Shown: piece by piece, positions 1 through 7,709 of the stretch
Position numbering within the stretch: position 1 is the stretch's first letter
Layout: each line of letters begins with the position of its first letter
DNA from: Calditrichaceae bacterium
GTDB taxonomy: Bacteria; Calditrichota; Calditrichia; Calditrichales; Calditrichaceae
Reading direction: 5' to 3'
Assembly: GCA_024763405.1 (NCBI GenBank)
Contig: JANTFQ010000082.1
Coordinates: forward strand, 1 to 8,446
Length of the DNA stretch: 8,446 nucleotides
Notes under the pieces: model-generated
The model's database searches: none
What the model was told of the DNA's origin: nothing
Seen by the model: the letters and a program-made list of their open reading frames with translations, nothing else
Position numbers and translations under genes: made by a program

Positions 1-462
1 GGCGCCTGGTACAAGGGCTGGACCTTTCGCCGCTGGGAGGGTGTTGTATTGGGGAAGAATGTAAACGGGGAGTATGCGCCGATCCGTCCATTGTATCAAT
101 ATTATATTACCTATGTCGATTCTACGGAAAATGTCTGGTTAGATTCGCAGATACCGCAGCGTCCGGACGGTAAACCCGGCTGGAGCTGGGATGTGTACAC
201 GCCGCACACCATTCAAAAATCTGCTCGATCCTGTGAAAGCTGCCACGGCAACGCGCTGGCTGCCGGGCTGGGTATTCGCTCCGCTTTAAGAGATTCGGTT
301 GCGCATATGATTACACTGCCTTCCACACCCATCCTTCCCGGAACGCGCTTATTAAATGCTAAAGAACAAAAGCGGCTGCTGCATTCGTCTGCGTTATACA
401 AAAAATGGCGGGCCGCAGCATTTAAAAAGCAGGGAATCAAAGAATTATATCAGAACCATTAG
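1..462 (+). CDS. c-type cytochrome (probably multiheme), C-terminal part
   Basis: The reading frame is open from the first base of the window to a TAG at 460-462, so the gene begins upstream and 153 codons are visible. A single heme-attachment site, CESCH, lies at visible residues 78-82 (nt 232-246), inside the stretch SARSCESCHGNALAAGLG. The segment just before it is rich in Trp and Tyr and contains a TPH motif (His69) that could supply a distal heme ligand; His102 is another candidate. The tail is basic and has no membrane anchor, so the visible part looks soluble and periplasmic or extracellular. The 'PH...CxSCHGN...GLG' pattern recalls the last heme site of multiheme cytochromes in anaerobic respiratory electron transfer, but only one heme site can be seen and the specific enzyme or partner cannot be named. 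A TTG at 49 is not the start, because the frame continues upstream with cytochrome-like sequence. Confidence 0.8.
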   Translation, partial: GAWYKGWTFRRWEGVVLGKNVNGEYAPIRPLYQYYITYVDSTENVWLDSQIPQRPDGKPGWSWDVYTPHTIQKSARSCESCHGNALAAGLGIRSALRDSVAHMITLPSTPILPGTRLLNAKEQKRLLHSSALYKKWRAAAFKKQGIKELYQNH

Positions 463-480
463 CCGATTCACAAACACACC

Positions 481-535
481 CTCTTGATAAACCCGCAAGG
501 GATCACGTCGTTCCTCCGTCGGTCGGGGCGACGTG
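481..535. repeat. GC-rich palindromic element between genes
   Basis: Two adjacent inverted repeats begin 18 bases after the cytochrome stop. The first pairs CTCTTG (481-486) with CAAGGG (496-501), including one G-U pair. The second is stronger: CACGTCGTTCC (504-514) pairs with GGGGCGACGTG (525-535), seven perfect pairs plus two G-U and two G-C pairs around a 10-base loop. No run of T follows, so it is not a classical intrinsic terminator. It is more GC-rich than the A/T-rich sequence that follows it. It resembles REP-type dispersed palindromes found between genes in many bacteria, but a second copy is not visible here. It could also shape the 3' end of the cytochrome mRNA. Confidence 0.45.
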
Positions 536-622
536 CATAAGTACTAATACGAAAAGTTCTTACGAGGCCATCAAAGGAAGAATCTGTTGGCGAAGATAAA
601 GGGTAAAAAAAAGACACTTAAA

Positions 623-651
623 TTGCGAGGAATCACTTCTTTTTTTAGAAT
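623..651 (+). promoter_or_regulatory. candidate sigma70-type promoter for the secreted protein gene
   Basis: TTGCGA at 623-628 (4 of 6 matches to TTGACA) and TAGAAT at 646-651 (5 of 6 to TATAAT) are separated by exactly 17 bases. The spacer contains a T-run. Transcription would start near 658, giving a leader of about 36 bases before the ATG at 694, with the AAGAGG ribosome binding site inside it. The match is by eye only, and the consensus used by this lineage is not known to me. Confidence 0.45.
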
Positions 652-693
652 TAGGCCATATATTAACCCATTTAACGATATTAAGAGGTTCAT

Positions 694-2616
694 ATGAGAC
701 ATTCACTGTTACTTTTCATTGTTTTTACATTTTTATTTTCTACGTTTTTGATTAAACCGTTATCAGCAGAAACGCATAATTACAAGCAGTACCGGCAGAC
801 CAGCACACCGCGTATTTCCGCGGGAGCTCAGTTCTTTCAGGCCCGGCACAAGGGACAAATTCATATTACATCACAGGCGGGTGTTCCGATGCTGGCAAAA
901 CCGGCTAAAACCGCTGCCGCTCCCCAGCTTTCCGGCCCGGTTACCGAATCCATTACCTACGCCCGTGACGACAGTCTGAACGGCTGGGGACAGACACCGC
1001 CCGATAATGCCGGCTGTGTGGGGCCGAACCATTTTCTGCTTGCCGTAAATACAGCCATTGAATGGTATGATAAAAATACCCGTGTCCGGCAGAACAGCGA
1101 AAGTCTAAATACATTCTTCGCCGCAACCTCTCCCACGGATTTATTTGATCCCCGGGTGCTTTGGGACCAGTATAATAATCGTTATGTGGTAATTGCCGAT
1201 GAAGAGAGTGATACCGATAAAACGGCTTTTATCCATATTGCGGTTTCACAAACCAGTGATCCCAATGATGGCTGGTATTTTCAGCGCATTGATACCAAGC
1301 TGAATATTAGCGGAACGGATACCTGGCTGGATTTTCCCAGTCTCGGTGTAAGCAGTGAGGCGCTGTATTTAAGCGGCAATATGTTTTCTTTCAGTAATAC
1401 GTACCAGGCTTCCCGTATTTGGATTCTTGATAAAGGTCTCTACAGCGGCGGAACATCTTCCTTTACCGTACACGATCCGTCCACCGAAACAGGGTTGAGC
1501 AGTCAGGCTTTTACCATTCAGCCTGCGCATATGTACGGGGTTCAGCCGGCCAATGTGGGCGCCTTTATGTTCAGCAGTGAATGGGATGACAATAATGGAA
1601 ACAACGATTTAATTGCCGTTTTCAGGGTAGACGACCCGCTGGGAGTATCGGGCGGCCCGCTGTTTACGGTGCAGTTTCTTAATCCCGGTGAAATTCACAA
1701 TAACAGTTCCGGGGTTCCCACGGCACCGCAGAAAGACAGTAATGTAAATATAGATTTTGGTGACGACCGGGCGCAAAGCTGTGTCTGGCGCGAAGGGACT
1801 CTGGCGGGTGCGTTTACCATCAATCCCTCGTCCGGTACACAGACAGGCCAGGCCACAAATTTCTGGTTTACGGCAAACACCTCCGAGCTGGCAGCGGTTA
1901 GCCTGGAGCAGCAAGGGCTGGTAGAAGGGGATGATATTGCCGATAATGCCGCCACCGGATTTCCGGCTATCTCAATCAATGCAAATGGAGACATTGGTAT
2001 CGGATATTCTGCCTGCGCTTCTACCATTTATGCCGGCGCCTATTTTACCGTGCACCAAATCTCCGATGCCGCCGGAAGCAACCAGGGTTCTTTTTTAATG
2101 CATGACGGCCTGGATTCTTATGTGCGTACCGGGTTACCCATTCATATCGGGAATCGCTGGGGGGATTACAGTTCCATCGCTCTGGATCCAACAGATGAAA
2201 ATGATTTTTGGGTGTTTAATCAATATGCCTGGACGCATGGGAGTTATGATCCTTTTGCTGACGAAGATGGCCGCTGGTCAACCGCATTTGCCCGCATTCT
2301 GCCAAATGGACCCTCGGCCATTGAAGAAAATAAAAAAACCGGAACGCCGGACGGTTTTGCTTTGCTGCAGAATTATCCAAATCCATTCAATCCTGCCACC
2401 ACCATTCGTTATGCACTGCAACACCGGGCACAGGTACGGATAATTGTGTATAACGCACTTGGCGAAACGGTGCGGGAATTAATAAACAGAGAACAGGACA
2501 GCGGCCTTTACCAAATTGCGTTTTACGGTTCCGGTTTGCCCAGCGGCATTTATTTTTACACGATGAACATAAATGGTTCCAATCGTCAAATTCGTAAAAT
2601 GATGCTGATTGAATAG
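694..2616 (+). CDS. secreted protein of unknown function with C-terminal sorting (FlgD-like) domain
   Basis: This is a 640-residue exported protein. Residues 1-25 form a signal peptide (Arg2, a long Leu/Phe-rich core, cleavage after LSA). The body, about residues 70-535, shows PPDNAGCVGPNH (from 102), DPRVLWDQYNNRYVV (from 152) and RWGDYSS (488-494). These motifs recur in large secreted proteins of unknown function, some probably beta-propellers; no catalytic site is recognisable. After a short linker, residues 555-640 hold LLQNYPNPFNPATTIRYAL and an Ig-like beta domain ending in SGIYFYTMNINGSNRQIRKM. In Calditrichota and Ignavibacteriota this is the usual C-terminal sorting or FlgD-like domain, annotated as 'T9SS type A' or Por secretion tail, implying surface attachment or release. 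The start is firm: AAGAGG at 683-688 lies 5 bases before the ATG, and an in-frame TAA sits at 682-684. The gene is monocistronic by appearance, with a promoter upstream and a terminator downstream. Confidence 0.85.
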   Translation: MRHSLLLFIVFTFLFSTFLIKPLSAETHNYKQYRQTSTPRISAGAQFFQARHKGQIHITSQAGVPMLAKPAKTAAAPQLSGPVTESITYARDDSLNGWGQTPPDNAGCVGPNHFLLAVNTAIEWYDKNTRVRQNSESLNTFFAATSPTDLFDPRVLWDQYNNRYVVIADEESDTDKTAFIHIAVSQTSDPNDGWYFQRIDTKLNISGTDTWLDFPSLGVSSEALYLSGNMFSFSNTYQASRIWILDKGLYSGGTSSFTVHDPSTETGLSSQAFTIQPAHMYGVQPANVGAFMFSSEWDDNNGNNDLIAVFRVDDPLGVSGGPLFTVQFLNPGEIHNNSSGVPTAPQKDSNVNIDFGDDRAQSCVWREGTLAGAFTINPSSGTQTGQATNFWFTANTSELAAVSLEQQGLVEGDDIADNAATGFPAISINANGDIGIGYSACASTIYAGAYFTVHQISDAAGSNQGSFLMHDGLDSYVRTGLPIHIGNRWGDYSSIALDPTDENDFWVFNQYAWTHGSYDPFADEDGRWSTAFARILPNGPSAIEENKKTGTPDGFALLQNYPNPFNPATTIRYALQHRAQVRIIVYNALGETVRELINREQDSGLYQIAFYGSGLPSGIYFYTMNINGSNRQIRKMMLIE

Positions 2617-2647
2617 AATATTTCCCACAGATAGATTCCTTCTTTAT

Positions 2648-2676
2648 AAAAAGGCGGCTTTGTTCCGCCTTTTTTT
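2648..2676 (+). terminator. intrinsic terminator after the secreted protein gene
   Basis: A perfect 10-bp stem, AAAAAGGCGG (2648-2657) with CCGCCTTTTT (2665-2674), encloses a 7-base loop and runs directly into a T tract that continues to 2676 and, after one A, to 2681. It begins 31 bases after the stop codon. The A-run on the left arm means it could also work for transcription coming from the opposite strand, although no opposing gene is present. Confidence 0.92.
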
Positions 2677-2695
2677 ATTTTCACTGTGTCGTTTA

Positions 2696-2701
2696 TATAA
2701 T
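2696..2701 (+). promoter_or_regulatory. candidate -10 box for the hybrid kinase gene
   Basis: A perfect TATAAT lies 22 bases past the terminator stem and 64 bases before the kinase ATG. The region where a -35 box should be (about 2672-2679) is only T-rich, with no good TTGACA match and overlap with the terminator's T tract. A second, weaker TATGAT occurs at 2712-2717. The gap between terminator and gene must contain the promoter if the kinase is transcribed alone, so one of these is likely, but the assignment is tentative. Confidence 0.35.
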
Positions 2702-2765
2702 CAATTTTCCTTATGATATTTACAAATCAGCCGAAAAACAGAAAATGTTTTGTCGGAGAAAATAA

Positions 2766-5700
2766 ATGAAAGATGAACTGAAAACAAAGGCGCAGCTCAT
2801 TGCTGAATTGCAAACACTGCGCAGCCAATTGAAATCTTCTGATGACTTTTTGTCGAAGCCGCTGTATCAATCTGCTGAGCTTATGCGTTTGATAACGGAA
2901 AACACGGCTGTAAATATTGGAATTGTGACGTTTGATTTAAAAGCGGAATATGTTTATGTCAATCCTTCGGTGAAAACGACACTTGGTTATACGCCGGAAG
3001 AGATTGTGGGAAAATCTTTCTTCGATTTTATTCATCCCGATGATAAAAAAGCAATGCTGCCAATATTAAAATCTTACTTACAAAAGAAAGTAAAAAAACT
3101 TTTAACCGGTAAAGAATCTAAAATCTCCGAAGTGCTGGATTTCCGTTTTAAAGATAAAAACGGCAACTGGCGCTATCTGCGCAGTACAGTTAATATAGTC
3201 GGAAAATATCTTTTAGCGGTTACAACCGATATAAGTGCCCAGAAAGAGATTGATTTACGTCTACAGGAAGCCGCTGCCAAATGGGAAACCACTTTTAATG
3301 CCATGAGCGATTCTGTAAGTATTATTGATTATGACGGTAAATTAATCCAGTATAATGATGCCACTTTAAAAATGTTTAATATTTCCAAAGTGGAAATAGA
3401 AGCGAAAAATTGTTGGCAATTGGTGCACAAAATATCGGTTCCCATCGATAATTGCCCAGTTTTGAGAATGAAAAAAAGTAAGAAGCCGGAATCGATGATA
3501 ATACAGGATAACAACCGCTGGTTGGAAGTCTCGGTGGATCCTGTTTTTGATTCCAAACAAAAAATTATCGGCGCGGTTCACGTCGTGAGTGACATTACCA
3601 GCCGGAAAAAGGCGGAAAAAGCACTTCTTAAAAGTGAATTAAAATATAAAAAAGTTTTTGAACAAACGGCAGATGCCCTCCTCATCATTAAGGATGATAA
3701 GTTCGTTGATTGTAATCCTGCAACTGTTGCAATGCTGGGCTATAAAGATAAAAAACAAGTATTGGTAAAACATCCTTCGGAAATATCTCCACCCACACAA
3801 CCCGATGGTAAAAATTCATATAAAAAAGCGAATAAAATGATGATGATCGCTTTAGAAAAGGGTAGTCACCGCTTTTACTGGAAACATAAAAGGCAGAATG
3901 GCGAAACCTTTCCTGCGGAGATTCTTTTAACAACTATATCGTTTGATGATGAACAATTTATTCACGTTGTCATGCGTGATATTTCAGAACGTTTCAGGAT
4001 AGAAAACGCTTTGAGAGAAAGCGAACAGAATAATCGTAATCTGATTGATATGGCTCCGGATAGTTTTTTTCAGGGGGATGCAAACGGAGATCTGATCCGG
4101 GTGAATGCGAAAGCATGCGAATTGACAGGGTATACGGAGGAAGACTTATTAACCCAAAATTTAGCCGATTTATTTTACCCTGACAGTATTCGTGAAAAAC
4201 CGTTGCGTTACGATCTTTTAAAGAATGGCGCTATTATTACCTCCGAACGGGAAATACAAAGAAAAGACGGCCGTCTTGTTCAGGTTGAAATGAATTCTAG
4301 GCTGATGCCTGATAAAACATACCAATCCTTCATTCGGGATATTACAGCGCGTAAACGGTTCGAAAAAAGACTTCTGGAAAATGAGAATAAAATGCGGCTT
4401 ATCGTCGAAGGTACGCCGAATCTATTTTTCTATACGCAGGATAAAAACGGAGATTTAACCTATATCTCGCCTTCTGTTGAAAAGATTACCGGGCGTTCGG
4501 TGGAGGATTGGTTTAAAAGAAGAGATTGGTTTTTAACAGACAGTCAAATTAATGCGAATGTAAAAGAAACGACCTTAAAGCATTTAAGAGGGGAATTTAC
4601 GAAGGGCCCCATTGTTGCCGAGATTGAGCATGCCGATAATCGCCCGATTCTTTTGGAAATATACGAAACTATTATTTTTGAAAACGAGCGCGTTCTCGGA
4701 TTACAGGGTGTCGCCCATGATATAACACAGAAATATAATGCGGAGAAAGCGTTGAAGGAGAGTGAACAGAATTTCCGTTTACTCTTTGAAAGCTCCCCTC
4801 TGGGGATCTATTTTGCCACACCCAAGGGACAGATTCTCGATGGAAATCAAGCGATGTTGGATATTTTGGGTTCTCCCTCATTAGAAGCGACAAAAGAAAT
4901 CAATGTTTTAACGTTTCCTCCCTTGGTTAAAAACGGATATGCGGCCGCTTTCAAAAAATGTGTCCGGGAAAAGAAGACAAACCTGTTTGAAGTCCCCTAT
5001 ACATCCAAATGGGGAAAGAAAATTTTATTATCCAACTATCTTGTTCCGCTAACCGACGCCAATGATAAAGTCGAAAAAGTGTATACATTGATGCAGGATA
5101 TTACAGAACGTAAAAAAGCCGAAGATCGTGTCCGGGAAAGTGAAGAACGCTTTCGTTTGGCGTTTTATACCAGTCCGGATGCCATTAGTATTAGCAGTGT
5201 TGCTTCGGGGCAATATCTTGATATCAATGAAGGTTTTACTAAAAGTACCGGTTATACAAAAAAAGAAGTAATCGGGAAAACGGTGGCAGATTTAAACATA
5301 TGGATCGATCCTGACGAACGAATTAAATTTGTGAACGAATTAAAAAAAGACGGTGTTGTTCATAATGTGGAAGTCCGTTTTCGGGCTAAAAATGAGCGAA
5401 TTCTTTTTGGCTTGTTGTCCGCCACTTTGATTCAGATTAACGGTGAAAAGGTTATCTTATCCATTACCCGTGATATCAGCGATAGAAAACAGGCGGAAAA
5501 GCAGCTTTATGACAGTGAAGAACGCTACCGCAGTCTGGTGGAGCAAATGACCGATGGGGTTTATCGCAGTACTCAGGACGGCCGGTTTCTGGAAGCAAAC
5601 CCGGCGATGGTAAAAATTTTAGGGTATCAGGATAAAGACGAATTGATGAAAATCGATATTAAAAAGGAACTCTATTTTGACGATGCGGAAAGGAAGGAAA

Positions 5701-7412
5701 TTGTTGAAAGTATAAAAACCTCCGGAAGTATAAAAATTGACACCTTCCGGTTACGCCATAAAAAAGGGCATGAGATTTGGGTCGAAGATCATGGCCGTTT
5801 AGTATTCGATGAAGCTGGTGAAATTCTGTATCACGAAGGCGTGTTACGGGATGTAACAGAACGCAAGGAAGCGCAGGAACGGATTGCCGAGTTGGCAGAA
5901 TTTAATAAAAGTATTGTCACCTCAGCTCCGGTAGGCATTATAACGGTTAATCATCAAAGGAAAGTAACCAGTGCTAACGATACTTTTCTGAAAATAATGG
6001 GGAGTCCTACTTTAGAAGAAGTGTTGAGAATAGGTGTAAAATTACCTGTTTTTAAAAATGAAAACATCTATCCTCTTTTTGAAGATGCTTTAGATAAAGG
6101 ACAAAGTTTTGAAGTTAAGCATTTTCCGTTTACGTCCTATTGGGGGAAAGAGCTGGTGGTCGATTTAAAAGGCGTACCCCAAAAAACGAAAAATGGGCGA
6201 ATATTCGGTGTTGTTGTTGTAATTAATGATGTTACTAAAAATGTACAAGCAGAAGAAGAAAAAGAAAAATTAGAAGTCCAGTTGCGCCGCGCGCAGAAAC
6301 TGGAAACCATTGGTACGCTGGCCGGAGGAATTGCGCACGATTTTAATAATATCCTGGCGCCTATAATGGGTTTTACGGAATTGGCCCTGTTAAAAGTGGA
6401 GGATGGCGCACCCATCGCCCGTGATTTAAACCAGATACTGAAAGGTGCACACCGGGCAAAAGAACTGGTTGAACAGATTCTCTTGTTCAGTAAACAAAGC
6501 GAAAAAGAGCGCAGGCCTATTATTTTGCAGCCGCTCGTCGACGAAGCGCTGAAATTACTTCGTCCTTCCATTCCCTCTACAATTGAAATCCGTAAAAATA
6601 TTTCGGCCTCCTGTGGAAAGGTGAGAGCAGATGCAACTCAAATCCATCAGGTTGTGGTCAATCTTTGTACCAATGCCTCTCAGGCTATGCCGGAAGGGGG
6701 TATCCTCACAATCTTGCTGGAACAAACCTTTGTAGATAAGGCAATGGCCCGGCTGCATCCCAATCTCATCGAAGGCGATTATGTACGGCTCTCGATTAAG
6801 GATACGGGAAGCGGAATGGACGAGGCAACCTTAGAACGTATTTTTGAACCTTTTTTTACAACGAAGGCGGTCAATAAGGGCACCGGCCTTGGACTCTCGG
6901 TAGTGCACGGAATAGTGCGAAATCATCGTGGGGAAATTCTGGTGTATAGTGAGCCCGGTAAAGGTTCCGTATTTCATATCTATTTACCGGCGCTTGATAT
7001 AGAAGATGAGGTCGTAACGCCAAGCTCGAAAATCATACCGGGTGGAAACGAATCTGTTATGATTGTCGATGACGAACCGGTAATTGCTGAAATGGTAAAA
7101 ACGATGCTGGAAAATTTTGGCTATAAAGCAGATATCTTTAAAACAGGTGTGGAAGCCGTCGAAGTGTTTGAACAACAGCCGCAGAAATACGATTTACTGA
7201 TTACCGATTTAACAATGCCGCAAATGACCGGTTTGGATTTAGCGGACCGGTTACATGAAGATAATCCGGAGTTGCCGGTCATTATTATGACAGGATTTGG
7301 AGATAGTTTAACCACACCAACACAGAAACGGTATGGGATAAAGCAGGTCATCGGGAAACCTGTCGTCGTAAAAGAACTGGCATTAGCAGTGCGCAATGTG
7401 CTGGATGTTTGA
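2766..7412 (+). CDS. multi-PAS hybrid sensor histidine kinase with C-terminal receiver
   Basis: This 1548-residue protein is predicted cytoplasmic, with no signal peptide or membrane span. A short coiled-coil-like N-terminus ([15 protein letters not shown]) precedes about nine PAS domains, most ending in D-I/V-T/S-x-R-K-like linkers at Asp155, 276, 405, 525, 652, 778, 903, 1029 and 1155. The HisKA domain follows: [19 protein letters not shown], with His1191 as the likely autophosphorylated residue. The HATPase has its N box around Asn1299 and Asn1303, DTGSGM at 1346-1351 and GTGLGLS at 1372-1378. The receiver (about 1430-1548) has Asp1435/Asp1436, phospho-acceptor Asp1481 in LLITDLTMP, Thr1509 and Lys1531, so every key residue is present. 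The family senses signals through PAS domains and passes phosphate from His to Asp. There is no DNA-binding or other output domain, so a separate Hpt protein or regulator is needed, or the receiver serves as a brake. The start is fixed by an in-frame TAA at 2763-2765 directly before the ATG and GGAG at 2755-2758. Ligands cannot be named. Confidence 0.95.
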   Translation: MKDELKTKAQLIAELQTLRSQLKSSDDFLSKPLYQSAELMRLITENTAVNIGIVTFDLKAEYVYVNPSVKTTLGYTPEEIVGKSFFDFIHPDDKKAMLPILKSYLQKKVKKLLTGKESKISEVLDFRFKDKNGNWRYLRSTVNIVGKYLLAVTTDISAQKEIDLRLQEAAAKWETTFNAMSDSVSIIDYDGKLIQYNDATLKMFNISKVEIEAKNCWQLVHKISVPIDNCPVLRMKKSKKPESMIIQDNNRWLEVSVDPVFDSKQKIIGAVHVVSDITSRKKAEKALLKSELKYKKVFEQTADALLIIKDDKFVDCNPATVAMLGYKDKKQVLVKHPSEISPPTQPDGKNSYKKANKMMMIALEKGSHRFYWKHKRQNGETFPAEILLTTISFDDEQFIHVVMRDISERFRIENALRESEQNNRNLIDMAPDSFFQGDANGDLIRVNAKACELTGYTEEDLLTQNLADLFYPDSIREKPLRYDLLKNGAIITSEREIQRKDGRLVQVEMNSRLMPDKTYQSFIRDITARKRFEKRLLENENKMRLIVEGTPNLFFYTQDKNGDLTYISPSVEKITGRSVEDWFKRRDWFLTDSQINANVKETTLKHLRGEFTKGPIVAEIEHADNRPILLEIYETIIFENERVLGLQGVAHDITQKYNAEKALKESEQNFRLLFESSPLGIYFATPKGQILDGNQAMLDILGSPSLEATKEINVLTFPPLVKNGYAAAFKKCVREKKTNLFEVPYTSKWGKKILLSNYLVPLTDANDKVEKVYTLMQDITERKKAEDRVRESEERFRLAFYTSPDAISISSVASGQYLDINEGFTKSTGYTKKEVIGKTVADLNIWIDPDERIKFVNELKKDGVVHNVEVRFRAKNERILFGLLSATLIQINGEKVILSITRDISDRKQAEKQLYDSEERYRSLVEQMTDGVYRSTQDGRFLEANPAMVKILGYQDKDELMKIDIKKELYFDDAERKEIVESIKTSGSIKIDTFRLRHKKGHEIWVEDHGRLVFDEAGEILYHEGVLRDVTERKEAQERIAELAEFNKSIVTSAPVGIITVNHQRKVTSANDTFLKIMGSPTLEEVLRIGVKLPVFKNENIYPLFEDALDKGQSFEVKHFPFTSYWGKELVVDLKGVPQKTKNGRIFGVVVVINDVTKNVQAEEEKEKLEVQLRRAQKLETIGTLAGGIAHDFNNILAPIMGFTELALLKVEDGAPIARDLNQILKGAHRAKELVEQILLFSKQSEKERRPIILQPLVDEALKLLRPSIPSTIEIRKNISASCGKVRADATQIHQVVVNLCTNASQAMPEGGILTILLEQTFVDKAMARLHPNLIEGDYVRLSIKDTGSGMDEATLERIFEPFFTTKAVNKGTGLGLSVVHGIVRNHRGEILVYSEPGKGSVFHIYLPALDIEDEVVTPSSKIIPGGNESVMIVDDEPVIAEMVKTMLENFGYKADIFKTGVEAVEVFEQQPQKYDLLITDLTMPQMTGLDLADRLHEDNPELPVIIMTGFGDSLTTPTQKRYGIKQVIGKPVVVKELALAVRNVLDV
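4791..5105 (+). repeat. PAS module 6, copy A of a shared PAS subtype
   Basis: Residues 676-780 of the kinase. Marks of the subtype are SSPLGI (676-681), ILGSPSLE (700-707), YTSKWGKK (745-752) and VP (760-761), ending at QDITERK. Each mark has its counterpart exactly 377 residues downstream in module 9, which indicates an internal duplication or two copies of the same PAS subfamily with conserved length. Confidence 0.7.
5922..6236 (+). repeat. PAS module 9, copy B of the shared PAS subtype, next to the kinase core
   Basis: Residues 1053-1157 of the kinase. Marks are SAPVGI (1053-1058), IMGSPTLE (1077-1084), FTSYWGKE (1122-1129) and VP (1137-1138), ending at NDVTKN. This is the last sensor module before the phosphoacceptor helix, so it is the one best placed to control His1191. 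The linker to HisKA is a charged, coiled-coil-like stretch ([20 protein letters not shown]). Confidence 0.7.
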
Positions 7413-7709
7413 TTGGGCAACGTTTTTATGCTCCAATGGCCAAATTTGTTATGCTGCCTCTAAGCGCTGTGATGGGATACCAACAGTTTATCCTGTAATA
7501 AATCGGTCGGTAGCATCGGGAGTTCTATCGCAGGCTTGCTGAGATTCAGTAAACTGAGATTTTGGTCGATTCCATCCGCCTTATATTAGGAACGTAATAA
7601 GAATTTGATTCTTAAACGACCCTCATTTAATTTCTTGTTTTCGGAGCAATTGGTATAACCAAAACTTTCCTGAAATAATCGCAATTCAAATATTTTTTAA
7701 GGGGATAAA
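7413..7709. other. intergenic region before the symporter gene, no gene seen
   Basis: This 297-base gap has no open frame with a ribosome binding site. It contains a bulged stem from 7412-7418 to 7430-7437 without a T tract, a direct repeat CTGAGATT (7539-7546 and 7554-7561), the palindrome TAAGAAT-TTG-ATTCTTA (7598-7614) and the palindrome TTGGT-ATA-ACCAA (7650-7662). A weak promoter match, TTGATT (7605-7610) with 17 bases to TAATTT (7628-7633), overlaps the first palindrome. I see no intrinsic terminator for the kinase gene, so some read-through into the symporter gene is possible. The two palindromes lie within about 110 bases of the symporter start, where operators would be expected. Confidence 0.4.

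Larger units (their letters stand above)
2850..6236 (+). repeat. tandem array of about nine PAS domains within the kinase
   Basis: Residues 29-1157 of the kinase are built from repeated PAS modules. The Asp that closes each module recurs at intervals of 121, 129, 120, 127, 126, 125, 126 and 126 residues. Modules 4, 6, 7 and 8 also open with a similar helix ([32 protein letters not shown]). Modules differ strongly in their cores, so most are old duplications or were recruited independently, not recent copies. PAS domains usually bind small ligands or cofactors (heme, flavin, metabolites) or mediate dimerisation. Which modules bind anything is not visible, apart from the Cys/His pattern in module 2. 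Confidence 0.85.

Noticed and set aside
49..51. TTG as a possible start of the cytochrome gene
   Set aside because: The frame is open without a stop to base 1 and the upstream residues (GAWYKGWTFRRWEG) fit the same protein, so the gene is simply truncated by the window edge.
504..535. Stem-loop considered as an intrinsic terminator of the cytochrome gene
   Set aside because: No T tract follows the stem; the next bases are CATAAGTACTAATACG. It is reported as a palindromic element instead.
1609..2027. Two overlapping minus-strand open frames inside the secreted protein gene
   Set aside because: They are antisense to conserved protein sequence, overlap each other in different frames and show no domain or convincing ribosome binding site.
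2102..2443. 113-codon plus-strand open frame within the secreted protein gene
   Set aside because: It is a shifted reading of the conserved RWGDYSS-to-sorting-tail region, with no domain of its own; the main frame is intact throughout, so it is not evidence of a frameshift.
2850..6236. Periodic similarity in the kinase gene considered as a DNA-level tandem repeat or assembly artefact
   Set aside because: The modules differ strongly in nucleotide and protein sequence and share only PAS-level motifs, so this is a diverged protein domain array, not a recent DNA repeat.
6137..6571. 144-codon open frame on the minus strand inside the kinase gene
   Set aside because: It lies wholly within the HisKA-containing part of a strongly conserved gene, is rich in Ser/Cys/Phe typical of antisense translation, and has no recognisable domain.
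7412..7437. Stem-loop right after the kinase stop considered as a terminator
   Set aside because: The stem is only seven pairs with a bulge, has an 11-base loop and is not followed by a T tract.
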